Below, in pieces: positions 60,817-64,000 of a DNA stretch of 64,000 bases; positions within the stretch are counted from its first letter, which is position 1; every line of letters starts with the position of its first letter. The notes under the pieces were generated by a model that was not told where the DNA came from, did not search any database, and saw only the letters and a list, made by a program, of their open reading frames with translations. A program made the position numbers and the translations under genes. The DNA lies in NCBI GenBank assembly GCA_024742405.1, contig JANSYP010000001.1:1736001-1800000 (forward strand), read 5' to 3'. This DNA is from Paracoccaceae bacterium (GTDB lineage Bacteria; Pseudomonadota; Alphaproteobacteria; Rhodobacterales; Rhodobacteraceae).

Positions 60817-62454
60817 ATGCAGCAGTTCATCAACAGCAAGGAGAGCCTCGTCACCGAGGCCATCGACGGGGTGTTGCGGACCGCGGGCGGACGGCTCGCG
60901 CGGCTCGACGGCTACCCGCATATCAAGGTTGTCGTGCGCACCGACTGGGACGCGTCCAAGGTGGCGCTGGTTTCGGGCGGAGGCTCCGGTCACGAGCCCG
61001 CCCATGCGGGCTTCGTCGGTCAGGGCATGCTGACGGCAGCGGTTTGCGGCGATGTCTTCGCCAGCCCGTCGGTCGATGCCGTCCTGGCCGGGATCCTCGC
61101 CGTCACCGGCAAGGCGGGCTGCCTGCTGATCGTCAAGAACTACACCGGTGACCGGCTCAATTTCGGGTTGGCCGCGGAACGGGCGCGGGCGCGCGGGCTC
61201 AAAGTCTCGATGCTGGTGGTCGATGACGATGTGGCCCTGCCCGAACTGCCCCAGGCGCGCGGAGTCGCGGGTACGCTTTTCGTGCACAAGATCGCAGGGG
61301 CGTTGGCCGACCAGGGGGCTGATCTCGACACGGTTGCCACGGCGGCTGCCCGGGTGATCGGTGGTCTGGCCTCCATTGGGATGTCGCTGGACACCTGCAC
61401 CGTCCCCGGCTCGCCCAAGGAAGACCGGATCGGACCCGGCAAGGCGGAGCTGGGCTTGGGCATCCATGGCGAGGCCGGGGTGGAGCAGGTCGACTTCGCC
61501 GGCGCGCGCGCGGCGATGGAGATGGTCGTCGACCGGCTCGCGCCGCGGGTCGGACCCGGGCCCCATGTCGCGCTCCTGAACAATCTCGGCGGCGCTACGC
61601 CGCTGGAAATGTCCGTGCTGGCCGAGGAACTCGCACGCTCGAAACTGGGCGAACAGATCCGCTGGATGGTTGGCCCCGCGCCGTTGATGACCTCGCTCGA
61701 CATGCAGGGTTTTTCGGTCTCGCTCCTGCCCGTGAGCAAGGCCGACGAGGCCGCTCTGCTCGCTCCCGTCGCTCCGTGGGCTTGGCCCGGATGCCTGCCC
61801 GTGGGCACGGCCGAGGTTCTGCCGATGCCCGACGGGCTGAGCCCGATCCCGCCGATGCCGTCGCGCGATCCGGCCACCGCGGACTTCCTGAAGTCCTGCT
61901 GCGCCATCCTGATTGCAGCTGAAAGCGATCTGAACGCACTCGATGCGAAATCGGGCGATGGCGACACAGGCTCCACGCTTGCCGGCGCCGCACGGTCTCT
62001 CGTAGACGCGATGGACCGTCTGCCATTGGCCGACCACACGCAGCTCTACCGCGCGATCGGGCAGGAATTGAGCCAGACCATGGGAGGCTCCTCGGGCGTA
62101 CTTCTGGCGATCTTCTTTGCCGCGGCCGGGGATGCGTCGGCGGCGGGACAGGACCATGTCGGCGCGCTCCGCGCCGGGCTTGACCGGATCCGTCAGGTCG
62201 GCGGCGCGGCACCGGGGGACCGCACGATGATCGATGCGCTTGCTCCTGCGCTGGAGGCCCTGCCCGACGGCATGGCAAACGCGGCCGCCGCCGCGCGGAA
62301 GGGCGCGGAAGTAACGGCGACGATCACCCGCGCGCGGGCCGGGCGCGCGACGTATTTGACCGCGGACAAGCTGGCCGGGCACAACGATCCCGGCGCCGAA
62401 GCCGTCGCGCGCCTGTTCGAGCATCTCGCCGCAAGGCTGCAGGTGGCGCAATGA
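60817..62454 (+). CDS. Dihydroxyacetone kinase, fused DhaK-DhaL
   Basis: This 545-residue ATP-dependent kinase has an N-terminal DhaK domain (residues 1-330; VSGGGSGHEPAHAGFVG, then LGLGIHGEAG with the His that binds substrate covalently) and a C-terminal DhaL domain from about 355 (LDAKSGDGDTGSTLAGAA, the Mg/ATP aspartates). It phosphorylates dihydroxyacetone to DHAP; relatives phosphorylate L-erythrulose. GAGGAGAG before the ATG supports the start. With mgsA in the same operon it supplies MgsA's substrate. Exact substrate unproven. Confidence 0.9.
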   Translation: MQQFINSKESLVTEAIDGVLRTAGGRLARLDGYPHIKVVVRTDWDASKVALVSGGGSGHEPAHAGFVGQGMLTAAVCGDVFASPSVDAVLAGILAVTGKAGCLLIVKNYTGDRLNFGLAAERARARGLKVSMLVVDDDVALPELPQARGVAGTLFVHKIAGALADQGADLDTVATAAARVIGGLASIGMSLDTCTVPGSPKEDRIGPGKAELGLGIHGEAGVEQVDFAGARAAMEMVVDRLAPRVGPGPHVALLNNLGGATPLEMSVLAEELARSKLGEQIRWMVGPAPLMTSLDMQGFSVSLLPVSKADEAALLAPVAPWAWPGCLPVGTAEVLPMPDGLSPIPPMPSRDPATADFLKSCCAILIAAESDLNALDAKSGDGDTGSTLAGAARSLVDAMDRLPLADHTQLYRAIGQELSQTMGGSSGVLLAIFFAAAGDASAAGQDHVGALRAGLDRIRQVGGAAPGDRTMIDALAPALEALPDGMANAAAAARKGAEVTATITRARAGRATYLTADKLAGHNDPGAEAVARLFEHLAARLQVAQ

Positions 62455-62481
62455 CCCATGCGGACGGAAAGGCAGGGGCCA

Positions 62482-63921
62482 ATGTATCTCGGACTTGATC
62501 TCGGCACCTCGGGTCTCAAGGGCGTCCTGATCGACGCCGATCAGGCACTCATCGCCCAAGCCAGCGCGCCGCTGACCGTCAGCCGACCCGCACCGGGCTG
62601 GTCCGAGCAGAACCCCTCTGAATGGCTCGCGGCAGCGGAACTGGTGCTGAGCGATCTCGCCGGTCAGACCAGCCTGGACGCCGTACGCGGGATCGGGCTG
62701 TCAGGACAGATGCACGGAGCGACGCTGCTTGACGCGTCCGATGCAGTGCTGCGGCCCTGCATCCTGTGGAACGACACCCGCGCCCATGAAGAGGCCGCCG
62801 CCCGCGACGCGGACCCCGTGTTTCGCGCTGTCACCGGCAATATCGTGTTTCCCGGGTTCACCGCGCCAAAGCTCGATTGGGTGCGCACCCATGAGCCCGC
62901 GCACTGGGACGCCTGCGCGACCGTACTGCTGCCCAAGGACTATTTGCGCCTCTGGCTGAGCGGCGACCGGGTGAGCGAGATGTCGGACGCCGCCGGAACG
63001 GCCTGGTTCGACACCGGCGCGCGGGACTGGTCCGACGATCTGCTGGGCCGTTGCGGACTGAGCCGCGCGCAGATGCCGTCCCTGGTCGAAGGCAACGCGG
63101 TGTCGGGCACACTCCGCGATACCCTTGCCGACCGGTTCGGTCTGCCGGCGGGCGTACCAGTGGCCGGCGGCGGCGGCGATAACGCAGCCTCGGCCATAGG
63201 GGTCGGCGTGGTCCGCCCGGGTGAGGCCTTCGTGTCCCTCGGAACCTCCGGCGTGCTCTTCGCGGCGGATTCCGCCTATCGGCCCGCGCCCGAGACGGCC
63301 GTCCACAGCTTCTGCCATGCTCTGCCCGGCACCTGGCACCAGATGGGCGTGATCCTGGCTGCCACCGATGCGTTGAACTGGCTGGCAGAGCTCCTGGAGG
63401 CCGATCCGGCGGTTCTGACCGAGGACCTCGGACCGCTGCAACCGCCCGGCGCACCAGTTTTTCTGCCCTATCTCGGCGGCGAGCGCACGCCGCTCAACGA
63501 TGCCGCGATCCGTGGGAGCTTTGCCGGACTGGACCACGCGACCGACCGCGCCGCTCTGACTCGCGCGGTCCTGGAGGGCGTCTGTTTCGCGCTCGCCGAT
63601 TGCCAGGACGCGCTCAGCGCAACTGGCACGCGCATCGAAAGCCTCACCGCAGTTGGCGGGGGCAGTCGCTCGGACTACTGGCTGGCCGCACTCGCCACCG
63701 CGCTGGATCAGGAAATCGCTCTGCCCGAAGGCGGCGAGGCCGGAGCGGCGTTCGGCGCGGCGCGATTGGGGCTCATGGCGGCCACCGGTGCGGGGGCCGA
63801 GATTGCCACGGCGCCGCCCATCGCCCGGCGGATCGCACCCGACCCCGCCCTGCGAGCGGCCTTCGCCGACAGCCACGCCCGCTACCGCGCCCTGCGCGAC
63901 GCTATCGGAGCCCTACCATGA
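62482..63921 (+). CDS. xylB: Xylulokinase (FGGY family)
   Basis: This 479-residue sugar kinase opens YLGLDLGTSGLKGVLID (phosphate-1), then IGLSGQMHGATLLD, ILWNDTRAHEEAA, and GGGGDNAASAIGVGV with the catalytic base Asp, and a C-terminal adenosine motif (VGGGSRSDYWLAALATALD). QMHGA is diagnostic of xylulokinases. ATG at 62482 with AGGGG upstream is chosen over the ATG at 62458. It overlaps the xylose isomerase gene by ATGA. Confidence 0.92.
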   Translation: MYLGLDLGTSGLKGVLIDADQALIAQASAPLTVSRPAPGWSEQNPSEWLAAAELVLSDLAGQTSLDAVRGIGLSGQMHGATLLDASDAVLRPCILWNDTRAHEEAAARDADPVFRAVTGNIVFPGFTAPKLDWVRTHEPAHWDACATVLLPKDYLRLWLSGDRVSEMSDAAGTAWFDTGARDWSDDLLGRCGLSRAQMPSLVEGNAVSGTLRDTLADRFGLPAGVPVAGGGGDNAASAIGVGVVRPGEAFVSLGTSGVLFAADSAYRPAPETAVHSFCHALPGTWHQMGVILAATDALNWLAELLEADPAVLTEDLGPLQPPGAPVFLPYLGGERTPLNDAAIRGSFAGLDHATDRAALTRAVLEGVCFALADCQDALSATGTRIESLTAVGGGSRSDYWLAALATALDQEIALPEGGEAGAAFGAARLGLMAATGAGAEIATAPPIARRIAPDPALRAAFADSHARYRALRDAIGALP

Positions 63922-64000
63922 CAGGTTATTTCGCCGACATTCCCCCAATAGCCTATGAGGGGCCGGAGACGCAGAACGAATTTGCCTATCGCCACTACGA
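63918..64000 (+). CDS. xylA: Xylose isomerase, N-terminal part (cut by window end)
   Basis: The first 27 codons read TGYFADIPPIAYEGPETQNE, then FAYRHY. The pattern F-x-x-I-x-x-I-x-Y/F-E-G-P-x-x-x-N-x-x-A-F/Y-R-H-Y is the conserved start of xylose isomerases. The ATG overlaps the xylB stop (ATGA), so the two are coupled. This makes D-xylose to xylulose to xylulose-5-phosphate one branch of the locus. Only the first part can be seen. Confidence 0.88.
   Translation, partial: MTGYFADIPPIAYEGPETQNEFAYRHY

Noticed and set aside
59791-62559. 922-residue minus-strand frame opposite the ATPase and DHA kinase genes
   Set aside because: It spans several clear plus-strand genes and has typical antisense composition.
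1-64000. tRNA, rRNA, CRISPR arrays, insertion sequences, integrases, toxin-antitoxin pairs
   Set aside because: I looked for CCA-ended clover-leaf patterns, regular spaced repeats, transposase motifs and small paired genes and saw none. A covariance-model scan would be needed to exclude small RNAs.

Overview
The window is a 64 kb piece of a GC-rich chromosome that reads like an alphaproteobacterium of the Rhodobacteraceae (Roseobacter group). I infer this from gene families and gene order (pyrB, a dihydroorotase-like gene and plsY together; a 592-residue DmdC-like acyl-CoA dehydrogenase; the moaB/type-4 UDG pair; DUF1127; SPOR proteins), from frequent ATGA stop/start overlaps, and from GTG/TTG starts behind good Shine-Dalgarno sites. 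I saw no rRNA, tRNA, CRISPR array, insertion sequence or phage gene. Coding density is high and most genes look like core chromosome.

Layout. 1-9.1 kb: the end of a mazG-like gene, nucleoside hydrolase, YqgE, a DsbD-alpha-type secreted protein, an RND pump with its adaptor, moaB, and a type-4 uracil-DNA glycosylase. 9.2-13.7 kb: the pyrB cluster, containing a membrane protein, two PH-type membrane genes (the first broken), a dihydroorotase paralogue that has lost catalytic residues, and plsY. 13.8-20.1 kb: a small membrane protein, two alpha/beta hydrolases, an ArsR-SRPBCC fusion with a MAPEG protein behind a striking double dyad, a MATE exporter and two thioesterases. 20.3-28.6 kb: two paralogous MerR regulators and a beta-oxidation block (acyl-CoA dehydrogenase, GST, thiolase, NTF2-like, cupin, FadJ-type protein). 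28.7-30.7 kb: two membrane proteins, one resembling an inactivated M48 peptidase. 30.7-35.8 kb, minus strand: a tightly overlapping nucleoside salvage operon, cdd-deoA-deoB-add-upp-SPOR. 36.1-42.7 kb: malic enzyme, then a MaoC-type hydratase, a close relative of mesaconyl-CoA C1-C4 CoA transferase, and propionyl-CoA synthetase. Together with the ethylmalonyl-CoA pathway enzymes usual in this family, these would let propionyl-CoA plus glyoxylate be turned into acetyl-CoA plus pyruvate. 43.2-49.1 kb: a sigma-54 response regulator, a decayed gene, NAD kinase, glyA, a secreted protein and a methyltransferase.

49.1-64 kb: a LacI-controlled carbohydrate locus. It holds LacI, a TIM-barrel isomerase, a Gfo/Idh oxidoreductase, an O-methyltransferase, a CUT1 ABC importer with two ATPases, a 62-residue membrane protein, methylglyoxal synthase, dihydroxyacetone kinase, an FGGY kinase of xylulokinase type, and the start of a xylose-isomerase gene. 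Two small genes (DUF1127 and an ABM-fold protein) sit in it on the opposite strand. A palindromic 18-bp element occurs once before lacI and twice, 32 bp apart, before the binding-protein gene; I propose it as the LacI operator. The natural substrate cannot be read from the sequence, but a pentose or polyol feeding both xylulose and triose phosphates fits.

The most interesting points are the Mct/hydratase/PrpE cluster and its shared TTTGCAAA-like motif, the LacI operator set, methylglyoxal synthase inside a sugar-uptake operon, the catalytically dead dihydroorotase beside a broken PH-type gene, and the decayed gene after nadK.
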